This document shows, piece after piece, positions 10,036-19,295 of a stretch of 64,000 nucleotides of DNA. The stretch comes from Bacteroidota bacterium (GTDB taxonomy: Bacteria; Bacteroidota; Bacteroidia; Bacteroidales; Dysgonomonadaceae). Each line of letters opens with the position of its first letter. Positions within the stretch are counted from its first letter, which is position 1. The notes beneath the pieces were generated by a model. The model saw nothing but the letters and a program-made list of their open reading frames with translations. It made no database searches and was not told the DNA's origin. The stretch covers positions 248,001-312,000 of the forward strand of contig JAEZGN010000023.1 in assembly GCA_023437305.1 (NCBI GenBank), in the 5' to 3' direction. The translations under genes and the position numbers were made by a program.

Positions 10036-11088
10036 ATGAGTATAAATAATAATCCGATACCTTTCTCCTACGCATTCAGTTTTCAAGAGGGGATGGCACA
10101 CATTATACGAAAATCGGGGACAGGGTTTATTAATAAATTCGGAGAATTGGTTGTTCCTTGTGTTTATGAAATGGCTTTCAGTTATTCCGAAGGCTTGGTA
10201 ATGGTGCAAAAGAATGGAGAATGCGGATATCTTGATAAAGTCGGTGACGAGGTTATTCCAATAGAGTATGAAGATGCCGATGTGTTTTCGAATGGATTAG
10301 CCGGCGTATGCAAGGATGGAAAGTGGGGATTTATCGATAAAAAGGGAGTATTGTTGATTCCTTGCCTTTACGATCGGATAAACTGCTTCTCGGAAGACCT
10401 CTGTGGTGTTTTTAAGGATGATAAAGCAGGAATAATTGACAAACAGGGTAACGAAGTTGTGCCATTTGTCTATGATGATATATTCGAGTTTAGCGAAGGG
10501 CTTATTTGTGTTTGTAAAGGTGAAAAATGCGGATTTATCGATGCTTTGGGTAATGAAGTTATTCCCTTTATATATGATCGTTCGGAAGGTGTAAAATGTA
10601 AAGATGGTCTCATCTGTATCGCTAAAGATAAGAAGTGGGGAGTAATCGACAAGGTCGGCAATGAAATAATCTCTTTTATATATGACGATATTGCTTCCGA
10701 ATATTCAGAGGGATTGGCTTATGTCAATTTAGGCGGTAGATACGGTTTTATTAATGAAAGAGGAGAGGAAATTATTCCTTTTATATATGAAGATTTATCT
10801 AATTTCTCAGAAGGGCTTGCAGCTGCAAAGATGAGTGGCAAATGGGGATTTATAAACAAGGAGAATAAAGTAATTGTATCTCTTATTTATGAGAGGGTTT
10901 ATTCTTTTTCCGATGGATTGGCTTTGATTATGGAGAAAGGGCGAAATGCCTATTTTATAGATAAGTTTGGAGAGGTAAATATTGCACTTAAGAGAAGTTA
11001 TACACTTCTTGAAAAACTAAAGTTTGCAATACTTACTTTGGCTGTTGCTACGGTTATATATATGCTGATTAAAGCAATCTTGGGTTAA
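10036..11088 (+). CDS. WG-repeat protein with C-terminal membrane anchor
   Basis: A 350-residue protein built of about 12 WG (KWGFIDKKG-type) repeats of roughly 23-30 residues from residue 10 to about 320, each of the form EGL..V.KDGKWGFIDK.G.EVIPF.YDD. A single hydrophobic segment (about 327-347, FAILTLAVATVIYMLIKAIL) closes the chain, suggesting a tail-anchored protein with the repeats in the cytoplasm. No signal peptide is present. It starts 12 bases after xseA and is followed 90 bases later by xseB, so it is probably co-transcribed with both subunits of exonuclease VII. WG repeats are thought to be protein-interaction scaffolds; no enzymatic role can be assigned. Confidence 0.85.
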   Translation: MSINNNPIPFSYAFSFQEGMAHIIRKSGTGFINKFGELVVPCVYEMAFSYSEGLVMVQKNGECGYLDKVGDEVIPIEYEDADVFSNGLAGVCKDGKWGFIDKKGVLLIPCLYDRINCFSEDLCGVFKDDKAGIIDKQGNEVVPFVYDDIFEFSEGLICVCKGEKCGFIDALGNEVIPFIYDRSEGVKCKDGLICIAKDKKWGVIDKVGNEIISFIYDDIASEYSEGLAYVNLGGRYGFINERGEEIIPFIYEDLSNFSEGLAAAKMSGKWGFINKENKVIVSLIYERVYSFSDGLALIMEKGRNAYFIDKFGEVNIALKRSYTLLEKLKFAILTLAVATVIYMLIKAILG

Positions 11089-11178
11089 TAGACTTAGAAT
11101 AAAAAAAGAACAATTGTGTTCGGTTGGTAATAAATGATAGAAATAATTATAATTTGTTCTTGTAACTAATAATGAATT

Positions 11179-11376
11179 ATGGCAAAGAAAGAGCAAACAT
11201 ACGGAGAAGCAATGCAGGAGTTGCAGGACATTATGGGCAGTATTGAAAATGACGATTTGGATGTAGATGTCCTTCTCGAAAAAGTAAAAAAAGCGGCAAC
11301 CCTTATTAAGTTTTGCAAAGATAAGCTGCAAAAAACAAATGTAGAAATACAAAAGATTCTGGACGAAATAGAATGA
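11179..11376 (+). CDS. xseB: Exodeoxyribonuclease VII small subunit
   Basis: A 65-residue helical subunit that binds the coiled coil of XseA. MAKKEQTYGEAMQELQDIMG and the spacing to LEKVKKAATLIKFCKDKL match the family. It overlaps ispD by 4 bases (ATGA), so the two are translationally coupled. The separation from xseA by the WG-repeat gene is the only odd feature. Confidence 0.93.
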   Translation: MAKKEQTYGEAMQELQDIMGSIENDDLDVDVLLEKVKKAATLIKFCKDKLQKTNVEIQKILDEIE

Positions 11377-12044
11377 AAAAAAATGTCATTATAGTAGCCG
11401 GAGGAAAAGGGCTTCGCATGGGTAGTGATTTGCCGAAACAGTTTATTCCTATCGGCGGTAAACCCGTTCTTATGCGTACAATAGAGGCTTTTTATAGGTT
11501 TGATCGGGATATAAATATTGTTTTGGTGTTGCCTGTCTCTCATCAGGACTATTGGAAAAGCCTGTGCGAAGAATATAACTTTTCGATAGAACATATAATT
11601 GCTAATGGAGGAGAAACTCGTTTCCATTCTGTGAAAAACGGGTTGGCTCTTGTGGCTGACGGATTGGTTGGTGTGCAAGACGGAGTTCGCCCCTTTGGCT
11701 CGGAAGAAATGATAAAGCGGTGTTTTGATGCTGCACAAGAATATACTGCTGTTATACCTGTTATAGACTCTACCGACAGCCTCAGGGAAGTCTTCGAAGA
11801 GGATAAAAGCCGCATTGTTGATCGGTCTAAGATACGGTTGGTGCAAACACCTCAGGTCTTCGATGCGAATATTCTTAAAAAAGCGTATCAAACGGATTTC
11901 AAAGAAACATTTACTGATGATGCTTCGGTTGTAGAAGCGATGGGGGTACATGTACATCTTGTAAAAGGGGAAGTAACCAATATAAAGATCACTACACCGT
12001 TGGATTTAAAGATCGGTGAACTGATTATACGTGATAAAGAATAA
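11373..12044 (+). CDS. ispD: 2-C-methyl-D-erythritol 4-phosphate cytidylyltransferase
   Basis: Third step of the non-mevalonate isoprenoid pathway: transfers CMP from CTP to MEP. At 223 residues it has family length. The nucleotide-binding loop is visible at the N-terminus (VAGGKGLRMGSDLPKQFIPI), with VQDGVRPF, IPVIDSTDSL, VDRSKIRLVQTPQVF and TDDASVVEAMG further on, all conserved in IspD. It is the last gene of the run that begins with the subtilase; 150 bases separate it from the next gene. Confidence 0.95.
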   Translation: MKKNVIIVAGGKGLRMGSDLPKQFIPIGGKPVLMRTIEAFYRFDRDINIVLVLPVSHQDYWKSLCEEYNFSIEHIIANGGETRFHSVKNGLALVADGLVGVQDGVRPFGSEEMIKRCFDAAQEYTAVIPVIDSTDSLREVFEEDKSRIVDRSKIRLVQTPQVFDANILKKAYQTDFKETFTDDASVVEAMGVHVHLVKGEVTNIKITTPLDLKIGELIIRDKE

Positions 12045-12151
12045 AATGCATGCTTTCCCCGAATAGCTATAATAAATACTCAAAATAATTATCTAATATA
12101 AGTGTTTGATACGCTTCAATAATAGAAAAAGTAACAACTCAAAACAGTGTA

Positions 12152-12167
12152 AAAAGTGTCACTTTTG
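12152..12167 (+). promoter_or_regulatory. Palindrome overlapping a probable -7 element before the M20 gene
   Basis: AAAAGTG-T-CACTTTT (12152-12166) is a perfect 15-base palindrome. Its right half contains CACTTTTG (12160-12167), one mismatch from TAnnTTTG. It sits 28 bases before the start at 12195, so a protein bound here would block the promoter. The operator role is inferred. Confidence 0.35.
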
Positions 12168-12194
12168 TCACCTTTTCACTAAAATGTAAAATCT

Positions 12195-13262
12195 ATGGAA
12201 CAAGATATTGATGCTTTATACTACAATGCAGTCGACCTATTGAAGGAGATGATAAGTACTCCATCTTTCAGTAGAGAGGAGCATAGTGTAGCAGAAGTAA
12301 TAATTTCGTGCATGCGTAAGATGGGATTTTCTCCCGATAGAAAGGGAAATAATCTTTGGATTCGGAACAAAGATTTTGACCCTTCAAAACCTACTATCCT
12401 GCTCAATTCGCACATGGATACCGTTCGTCCTGTATCCGGCTGGACAAAAGATCCTTTCTTTCCTGAAGAAGATGGTGACACACTCTATGGATTGGGAAGT
12501 AATGATGCGGGAGCGAGCTTGGTGTGCTTGTTACATGCTTTCTTTATGTTGACTCAAAAGAAACAAGATTATAACCTGATTTTCTTAGCGTCGTGCGAGG
12601 AAGAGGTTTCCGGCAATGGCGGAGCGGAGGCTGTTGTTCCCGAACTTCCGGAGATTACGTTTGGTATTGTGGGTGAGCCTACCCAGATGAATCCTGCTAT
12701 TGCAGAGAAGGGTCTCTTGGTGCTTGATTGTACATCGTACGGAAAAGCGGGACACGCTGCCCGTAACGAAGGAGAGAATGCCATTTATAAGGCGATCAAA
12801 GATATTGAATGGTTTCGGACGTACGAATTTCCGCAAACAAGCGATTTGCTTGGGCCTGTAAAGATGACAGTAAGTATGGTGAGTGCAGGAACACAGCACA
12901 ATGTAGTACCCGACAAGTGTGACTTTGTTGTAGATGTAAGAAGCAATGAATTGTACAGCAACGAAGAGCTCTATCACATTATAGATAAGCATACAGAATG
13001 TGAAGTAAAGCCCCGGTCTTTTCGCCTGAATTCATCGAGGATTTCTCTCGAAAATCCATTTGTTCAACGTGCTATTATCATTGGGAAAACTCCTTATGGG
13101 TCGCCTACGTTGTCTGATCAGACATTTATGCCTTTTCCGACATTGAAAATGGGGCCGGGAGACTCAGCCCGCTCGCATACAGCAAACGAATATATTCATT
13201 TGAGTGAGATAAGAGAGGCGATAGAGCTTTATGTGAAGCTGCTGGACGGACTTCGAATTTAA
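12195..13262 (+). CDS. argE: M20 family deacetylase, ArgE-like (acyl-ornithine/citrulline)
   Basis: A 355-residue zinc-dependent M20 hydrolase. Metal and catalytic elements are visible: His in LLNSHMDTVRP (about 73), Asp in GSNDAGASL, Glu-Glu in SCEEEVSGNG (about 135) and a C-terminal His in SARSHTANEYIHL. The dimerisation domain lies at about 170-270. Length and the motif GLGSNDAGASLV match the Bacteroidetes enzymes annotated as acetylornithine deacetylase. In this phylum arginine synthesis can use N-succinylated intermediates, so the true substrate may be N-succinyl- or N-acetyl-citrulline/ornithine. No other arginine gene is nearby. The stop abuts the kup stop on the opposite strand. Confidence 0.75.
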   Translation: MEQDIDALYYNAVDLLKEMISTPSFSREEHSVAEVIISCMRKMGFSPDRKGNNLWIRNKDFDPSKPTILLNSHMDTVRPVSGWTKDPFFPEEDGDTLYGLGSNDAGASLVCLLHAFFMLTQKKQDYNLIFLASCEEEVSGNGGAEAVVPELPEITFGIVGEPTQMNPAIAEKGLLVLDCTSYGKAGHAARNEGENAIYKAIKDIEWFRTYEFPQTSDLLGPVKMTVSMVSAGTQHNVVPDKCDFVVDVRSNELYSNEELYHIIDKHTECEVKPRSFRLNSSRISLENPFVQRAIIIGKTPYGSPTLSDQTFMPFPTLKMGPGDSARSHTANEYIHLSEIREAIELYVKLLDGLRI

Positions 13263-15230
13263 CTATTCCGCTTCATTTGCTTGGTTCAGCAGTTCTTTCA
13301 GTTGCTCTTCGGTATGGTCTACTTGCCTTAATGGTACAGTTTCAACAACAGCAAGAGATGGGTCTATGTCATACATCTGTGTGTCTGAGGTTGTTAGTCT
13401 CTTTACAAGGTTGTAGCATCCTAAGATAATCTGTCTTGAAGGATTCATGTGTACATTGCGGAATATGCGGTCTACGATCATAAACTTAAAGTCTCCTCGT
13501 TTCTCTTTAGCATCCTGCATAGATGGATATCGAGACGTTAAATCTACAAGACCTAGACGTTCCAATTCGTTGGTTATCAGGTTTACATATTTGTCTGTAT
13601 GTATTCCTAGTTTAAACCCTGCACGGATATTGACACGGAAAATTTTCTTAGGGGCATATATCGTTGTTTCATAACTGAATTCGTAAGGTTCGTCCGTTCT
13701 TTTTATCCTTACAAACCAATATGTATCAGCTCGTTTCGGTGTTCGTTTGAATAAGGAATAAGCAATCTTGCTCTCCAAAAAGTTCTTATTATTGGCTTTT
13801 ACTATATACACCAAATGAGTAGCAGCTTTAGGTATCGTTGTGTCGTCACTTATCTTTAATAGCTGGTTGATGTAATGTTCATCTACCTGATCATAAACTG
13901 TATAGTGGCGTTTAATGCGCCGTCCGTTATACCATGAATACATCAGAAGGAGTAATACTCCTGCAATTATAATAGGGATAAATCCTCCGTGTGCAAACTT
14001 TTGCATATTTGCGAAGAAGAAGCTGAGTTCTATGATAACGAAGAATAAAGTGAGTGGGATAGTAAACCACAAAGGTCTCTTCTTTTTCATAAAGTAAAGG
14101 AATAGCAAGGCGCTGGTCATTAGCATGCTGAGTGTGATAGCAAGACCATAGGCCGCTTCCAGCTTCATCGAAGATTGCATTGTAAGTATGATGATTAGGC
14201 AGAGCACCATCATCATGTAGTTGATAGACGGGATGTATAATTGTCCTTTGATATCTGTCGGGTATTGTATTTTTACATTTGGCCAGATATTCAGCGATAT
14301 AGCTTCACTGATAACGGTGAAGGATCCACTAATCAACGCCTGACTGGCAATAATTGCCGCCACAGTAGCCATTATTACTCCTGTAAGTCTAAACCATTCC
14401 GGCATCATCGAGAAGAAAGGATTTACATCAGGAGTTACATGTCCACTGTTAATAATCCATGCTGCCTGTCCTAAATAGTTGAGTATAAGAGCTGCTTTGA
14501 CATAGATCCATGAAATGCGTATGTTTTTCAGTCCACAATGTCCTAAGTCTGAATACAAGGCTTCTGCTCCTGTTGTACATAGAAATATAGCACCAAGTAT
14601 AATCATCGCTTGTGGTACTTCTATCAGAAAACGAATGGCATACATGGGGTTGAAAGCTCTGAATACACTTAGGTCATGTACAACCTGACTTAAACCCATC
14701 ACGGCCATCATGGTGAACCAGATGATCATCAGTGGGCCGAAGTATCTTCCCAGCGAACCGGTCCCGAAAGGTTGTACCAGAAATAGGATGAGTACTATAG
14801 CTACAGTAATAGGTATAACCGGTATATGCGGAGCGATTGGTTGAAGCCCTTCTACGGCCGACATAACGGTCATGGCAGGAGTTATAATACCATCGGCAAG
14901 TAATGTGGCTGCACCGATACCGGCAAGGATATAAGCCCAACGGTATTTTTGGCGGATAAGGGCATATAAAGAAAGAATACCACCTTCACCTTTATTATCG
15001 GCACGAAGGGTGATGATCACATATTTGAGAGTGGTTTGAATTGTCAAAGTCCATATCACACAAGATATAGCACCTAGAATATACTCCGCATGGCTATGTT
15101 GCCCCGCAGGCAGAGTGTTTAGGATGGCTCTCATCACATATAAAGGCGATGTACCAATATCTCCAAATACGATACCTATTGCTAAAACGACGCCTAATGC
15201 GCTAAACGGAACTTTGTGATTCTCTTTCAT
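13263..15230 (-). CDS. kup: KUP-type potassium uptake protein
   Basis: A 655-residue inner-membrane K+/H+ symporter. The N-terminal signature GIVFGDIGTSPLYVMRAI is followed by about 12 membrane segments to residue 430 and a cytoplasmic tail of about 210 residues, as in the family. Conserved stretches ADNKGEGGILSLYALIRQ and TTGAEALYSDLGHCG (related to substrate binding) are present. It is a single gene convergent with the M20 deacetylase, with no space between the two stops and no visible terminator, so the two transcripts must overlap at their 3' ends. Confidence 0.95.
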   Translation of the reverse strand: MKENHKVPFSALGVVLAIGIVFGDIGTSPLYVMRAILNTLPAGQHSHAEYILGAISCVIWTLTIQTTLKYVIITLRADNKGEGGILSLYALIRQKYRWAYILAGIGAATLLADGIITPAMTVMSAVEGLQPIAPHIPVIPITVAIVLILFLVQPFGTGSLGRYFGPLMIIWFTMMAVMGLSQVVHDLSVFRAFNPMYAIRFLIEVPQAMIILGAIFLCTTGAEALYSDLGHCGLKNIRISWIYVKAALILNYLGQAAWIINSGHVTPDVNPFFSMMPEWFRLTGVIMATVAAIIASQALISGSFTVISEAISLNIWPNVKIQYPTDIKGQLYIPSINYMMMVLCLIIILTMQSSMKLEAAYGLAITLSMLMTSALLFLYFMKKKRPLWFTIPLTLFFVIIELSFFFANMQKFAHGGFIPIIIAGVLLLLMYSWYNGRRIKRHYTVYDQVDEHYINQLLKISDDTTIPKAATHLVYIVKANNKNFLESKIAYSLFKRTPKRADTYWFVRIKRTDEPYEFSYETTIYAPKKIFRVNIRAGFKLGIHTDKYVNLITNELERLGLVDLTSRYPSMQDAKEKRGDFKFMIVDRIFRNVHMNPSRQIILGCYNLVKRLTTSDTQMYDIDPSLAVVETVPLRQVDHTEEQLKELLNQANEAE

Positions 15231-15353
15231 TATTCTAATTCGAAAATTGGGCTAAAAGTACAAGATTATTTAAATATGAGAATAAGATATATTGTTAATT
15301 TTACTCCTTTTGGTTTCTATCTGATTATTATATGGCTTTTTAGCATCGATCCA

Positions 15354-17126
15354 TTAAAATTCCTCGAACTGTTCCTGATACAGACTGTAATATTTCCCTT
15401 TGAGGTTAAGAAGCTCTGTATGTGTGCCCTGTTCTATTATCTGTCCATCATCGAGTACGAGTATTTTGTCTGCATTACGCACTGTAGAAAGCCTGTGTGC
15501 TATGATAATGCTAGTACGTCCTTCCATTAGCTTGTCCAGTCCTTTTTGTATAAGCAGTTCGCTGCGGGTGTCTATGTTGCTGGTAGCCTCGTCAAGTAAA
15601 AGGATAGGAGGGTCTGCAATAGCTGCTCGTGCTATATTCAATAGTTGCCGCTGCCCCTGGCTCAAATTTGCCCCATCATTTTCGAGCATAGTATGATATC
15701 CTTTTGGTAGCCGCTTGATGAAGGAATGAGCCGCTGTTAGTTTTGCCGCTTGTATTACATCTTCATCTGTTGCATCGGGTCGCCCAAAGCGGATATTTTC
15801 ACATACCGTTCCTGTAAATAAATGGGTGTCTTGTAGTACGATAGCCATCGACTGTCTGAGACTTTCTCTCTTTATATCATGTATCGATACACCATCTATT
15901 GTTATTTCTCCAGATTTAATGTCGAAGAAGCGGGGAAGCATATTCAATATCGTTGTTTTTCCTGCGCCTGTTTCCCCCACTAAGGCTATTTTCGTTCCCG
16001 GTGTTGCATGCAGTGATACCCCCTTCAGAATTAGCTTATCTTGTTTGTATCCGAAATAGACATTTTTCATTTCCAGATCACCTTTCACATCATTGAGGCT
16101 TATCGCATCCGGAGCATCTTCTTGTTCCGGTGCTTCATCTATTACCTGAAAGATACGTTCTGCTCCTGCCATTGCCGCTTGTATGCTATTATAAAGGCTG
16201 GCAAGTTCATTTATCGGACGACCAAACTGACGGGAATATTGAAGAAATGCAGCCAATCCACCGACATCGAATCCTCTGAATATGGCAAGTAGCCCGCCGA
16301 CTATAGTAACAACCACAAAGTTTAAAGTATTAAGGTTCTGCATCACAGGCATCATCATTCCCGAGTAAAATTGTGCTTTTTTTGATTTTTGGTTTAGCTT
16401 TTGATTCAGTTGTTCGAACTCCTGTTCTACCTTTTTCTCATAGCCAAATACTTTTATAACTTTTTGCCCGCTAATCATTTCTTCTATATATCCATTTGTG
16501 TCTCCCAATGTATCTTGTTGTGCTTTGAAGTATTTCTTACTTCGCTTAACGATCGTTTGCGCACTAAGAAACATGATCGGTATGGTGATTAGGGTCGCTA
16601 AGGTTAGTATAGGACTTATATAAATCATAAGTGTGAATATCCCTATCAGCATCAATGCGCTGGTCAACATATCCGATAAACTATCTGTAAGAGCATTGCT
16701 CACCTGATCTATATCATTTGTATATCGGCTCATGATGTCGCCATGCTGATGCGTGTCGAAATACTTAATAGGGAGCTTTTCCATCTTCTTGAACAGGTCT
16801 GTACGCATACGGGTTACTGCGCGTTGACCTATTCTATTTAAGAGTCTGTATTGTATATATACAGCGACTACACCTATCAGATATATAACTCCGAGAATAA
16901 TAAGTATATGCAGTAGTCCTTCGTAGTTGCCCGGAATGATATAATTGTTGATGATAGGACGTATCATATATGAACCAACAAGATTGCACCCGATGCTGAT
17001 AATGATAAGGAAACCGATAACGATCAAAAGGTTTTTATCCTTCGCAAGATATGTCATTAGCCTGAAGAAGGTTTTCTTAACTTCTATCGGCTTACCGCTC
17101 TGTTTGTAGTGATCTCCGTGTGCCAT
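15354..17126 (-). CDS. ABC exporter half-transporter, consensus ATPase subunit
   Basis: A 590-residue type IV ABC exporter subunit: six membrane helices (about 35-320) and a C-terminal nucleotide-binding domain. Walker A is canonical (GETGAGKT, about 380), Walker B ends in LLLDEATS with the catalytic Glu, and the switch His is present (IIAHRL). The signature is LSQGQ rather than LSGGQ. With the gene upstream, which has the complementary defects, it forms a heterodimer with one active and one degenerate ATP site. It starts 4 bases after the partner's stop on the same strand. Substrate unknown; lipid or drug export is typical. Confidence 0.92.
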   Translation of the reverse strand: MAHGDHYKQSGKPIEVKKTFFRLMTYLAKDKNLLIVIGFLIIISIGCNLVGSYMIRPIINNYIIPGNYEGLLHILIILGVIYLIGVVAVYIQYRLLNRIGQRAVTRMRTDLFKKMEKLPIKYFDTHQHGDIMSRYTNDIDQVSNALTDSLSDMLTSALMLIGIFTLMIYISPILTLATLITIPIMFLSAQTIVKRSKKYFKAQQDTLGDTNGYIEEMISGQKVIKVFGYEKKVEQEFEQLNQKLNQKSKKAQFYSGMMMPVMQNLNTLNFVVVTIVGGLLAIFRGFDVGGLAAFLQYSRQFGRPINELASLYNSIQAAMAGAERIFQVIDEAPEQEDAPDAISLNDVKGDLEMKNVYFGYKQDKLILKGVSLHATPGTKIALVGETGAGKTTILNMLPRFFDIKSGEITIDGVSIHDIKRESLRQSMAIVLQDTHLFTGTVCENIRFGRPDATDEDVIQAAKLTAAHSFIKRLPKGYHTMLENDGANLSQGQRQLLNIARAAIADPPILLLDEATSNIDTRSELLIQKGLDKLMEGRTSIIIAHRLSTVRNADKILVLDDGQIIEQGTHTELLNLKGKYYSLYQEQFEEF

Positions 17127-17130
17127 ATCT

Positions 17131-18855
17131 TCAGTAGACTATTTGTTGAGAGTTGTATATTTCCTGATACAGCTTCGACTTCTCTATTAGTTCTTCAGGT
17201 TTACCAATAGCATCTATCTCTCCATCTTCCAGTACTATCACTCTGTCGGCTGATTGCATTGTGTTGATACGTTGGGTGATAATAAAAACGGTTGTATCTT
17301 TTAAGAGATTGTTTAAATTATATCTAATCTTCTGTTCGGTCTCCGTGTCCACAGCACTTGTGCTATCATCCAGTATAAGGATTTTTGGCTTACGCAAGAG
17401 TGCCCGTGCAATGCAAATACGTTGCTTCTGTCCTCCTGAAACATTAATACCTCCTCGTCCAAGAAGAGTGTTATATCCATCAGTGAAAGATAGGATGAAA
17501 TCGTGTGCTTGAGCTGCTTTTGCCGCTTCTTCTATTTCCTCTATTGTTGCATCGGGTCGTCCCCAGCGAAGGTTATCGATAATTGTTCCGGTGAAGAGTT
17601 CATTTTTTTGCAGTACCATACCTATTTCGGCATGTAGTTCTTCCAGATTATAATCCTTTACATTAACTCCATCTATGAGAATTTCTCCTGCGGTAACATC
17701 GTAGAGCCTTGGTATAAGCTGAAGCATGGAACTCTTTGCCGAACCTGTTGCTCCTACTACAGCAATTGTTTCACCTTGTTTTATGTGGAAATTAATATTC
17801 TTCAATACATCGTTTTCACCGCCATTATAACGGAAAAAGACATTACTGAAAGTAACTTCTCCCTTTGTTATTTTATGCTTGTTGGATAAGCCTTCTTCGG
17901 TATTTGTAAGTGAGGGTTCTGTATTCATAACTTCGAGTATGCGCTCTGAAGAGGCCGAAGCTCTAGCTATATTTACAATCACCATCGAGAGAAACATCAA
18001 AGCCATCAGTATTTGTGTCATGTAATTGACAAACGAAATAAGCTCTCCCACTTTAAGATTACCCTCTATCGCTTTTGCTCCGCCTACCCAAAGGATTACG
18101 ATAACAGATACATTCATTATCAGTTGCATGACAGGGAATATTGCTATCACAACATTGGACGCATTCACTACCATGTCTTGCAGATCATGGCTTCTTTTCT
18201 CAAATTTCTTAGTTTCAAAATCTTCCCTTACAAATGATTTAACAACACGGATATTGATCAGGTTCTCTCTTACCACAGCATTGAGCTGGTCGTTCTTTTG
18301 TTGTACTTTCATAAAGAGAGGAAGCCCTTTATACATGATGAGGAAAATGCTAATACTAAGTATAGGTACAACCCCCAACATGATAAAAGCAAGATCGGTA
18401 TTTATTTTTATAACAAAGAAAAAGGACATGATCAGCATTAACGGCGAACGTAACAACAAGCGCATACTCATTAATGCAACTTGCTGTATACGGCTGATAT
18501 CGTTTGTGAGGCGCGTGATTAATGAAGCAGAATTAAATCTGTCTATTTCGGTAAAAGAAAGCTGCTGTATTTTCGAAAATAATTTGCTCCTAAGATCTGT
18601 GCCAAATCCGATAGATGCTTGAGAAGATACATATACATTAACGATGCTTACAACAAGTCCCAGAATGGATATTCCAACCATGTATGCTCCAGTCTCAGTA
18701 ATAACAGATAGGTTACGATGCACAACCCCATCGTCTACAATCTTAGCCATAAACCAAGGCTGTATTGTTTCACACAATACGGTGATCAGTACAAGAACCG
18801 GGCTTATAATGAGACTTGTTTTGTATTTCTTAAGTATCTGCCAATATATTTTCAT
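17131..18855 (-). CDS. ABC exporter half-transporter, degenerate ATPase subunit
   Basis: A 574-residue partner of the downstream ABC gene. It has six membrane helices then an ATPase domain. Its Walker A reads GATGSAKS (Ala replaces the third Gly), Walker B ends ILDDSTS (Asp replaces the catalytic Glu) and the switch residue is Gln (IITQRI) instead of His, while its signature VSGGQ is intact. These are the marks of the non-catalytic site in heterodimeric exporters of the TM287/288 and BmrCD type. It is first in a two-gene operon. The promoter lies at 18911-18918, close to an IS relic. Confidence 0.92.
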   Translation of the reverse strand: MKIYWQILKKYKTSLIISPVLVLITVLCETIQPWFMAKIVDDGVVHRNLSVITETGAYMVGISILGLVVSIVNVYVSSQASIGFGTDLRSKLFSKIQQLSFTEIDRFNSASLITRLTNDISRIQQVALMSMRLLLRSPLMLIMSFFFVIKINTDLAFIMLGVVPILSISIFLIMYKGLPLFMKVQQKNDQLNAVVRENLINIRVVKSFVREDFETKKFEKRSHDLQDMVVNASNVVIAIFPVMQLIMNVSVIVILWVGGAKAIEGNLKVGELISFVNYMTQILMALMFLSMVIVNIARASASSERILEVMNTEPSLTNTEEGLSNKHKITKGEVTFSNVFFRYNGGENDVLKNINFHIKQGETIAVVGATGSAKSSMLQLIPRLYDVTAGEILIDGVNVKDYNLEELHAEIGMVLQKNELFTGTIIDNLRWGRPDATIEEIEEAAKAAQAHDFILSFTDGYNTLLGRGGINVSGGQKQRICIARALLRKPKILILDDSTSAVDTETEQKIRYNLNNLLKDTTVFIITQRINTMQSADRVIVLEDGEIDAIGKPEELIEKSKLYQEIYNSQQIVY

Positions 18856-18910
18856 ATATGTATAATCTGTTAAGACCAGATATTGTTCAACAATTATTTT
18901 ATTTGCATGG

Positions 18911-18918
18911 CAAAAATA
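18911..18918 (-). promoter_or_regulatory. -7 box of the ABC exporter operon
   Basis: Reverse-strand TATTTTTG matches TAnnTTTG exactly, about 56 bases before the operon start at 18855. It lies between the gene and the end of the transposase relic. Confidence 0.5.
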
Positions 18919-18939
18919 GGAATAACTTCTTAAACTTAT

Positions 18940-19196
18940 TTATATTCGAAAAATCTCTTGCTCTTCATAAAATGGACATTTGCGAAAATAATAATACACC
19001 AGTTCCCATTTAGGATAGTCTTTTAGGTAACATTCGCCATTGAAAGCTTGTTTTTATCAATTATAAAATATCATTAAATATCTCTTTCACATCATGTTTC
19101 TGTTAACGGTCTTTCCACAATAAACTTTTTTCAATATATTGCCATTGTTTATCGGTTATGTCGGTTAGATAAATTTTACTCTTGGTTAATTTTAGT
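18940..19196 (-). pseudogene. Decayed IS5-family transposase (N-terminal part)
   Basis: Reading the reverse strand from 19196 gives KIYLTDITDKQWQYIEKSL, LLWKDR, a stop, then QKHDVKEIFNDIL, a stop, then TSFQWRMLPK, and after a one-base shift DYPKWELVYYYFRKCPF, ending at a stop at 18940-18942. The order TDxTDxQWxxIE, RKHxxxEIxNxIxY, CQWRMLPKDFPxW and YYYFRxW is the conserved N-terminal region of IS4/IS5-type transposases (DUF4096). Two in-frame stops, one frameshift, no start codon and no catalytic C-terminal domain show that it is dead. A matching IS end lies at 19259-19286 on the correct side. Confidence 0.8.
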
Positions 19197-19258
19197 ATTT
19201 GATATCCTTAAATCTATGAATAGAAGAGAACCTGAATAGCTGACAAACATTTTTTTGC

Positions 19259-19286
19259 AATAATTCGATGAAATTTTAAAAGACTC
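19259..19286 (-). mobile_element. IS5-type terminal sequence (5' end of the relic)
   Basis: On the reverse strand, from 19286 down, the sequence starts GAGTCTTTTAAAATTTCATC. It matches the sequence at 20617-20640 at 20 of 24 positions without gaps, in opposite orientation. It sits about 60-90 bases upstream of the decayed transposase, where an IS left end should be. It ends 10 bases before the AraC gene start, so that gene's promoter must lie in IS-derived DNA. Confidence 0.65.
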
Positions 19287-19295
19287 TTAACAAAA

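Noticed and set aside
11166..11957. 263-codon reverse-strand open frame over xseB and ispD
   Set aside because: It lies opposite well-recognised genes, has no family resemblance and arises from codon bias.
18026..18622. 198-codon forward open frame inside the ABC gene
   Set aside because: It is antisense to transmembrane-helix coding sequence; hydrophobic and Thr/Ile-rich as expected for a shadow.
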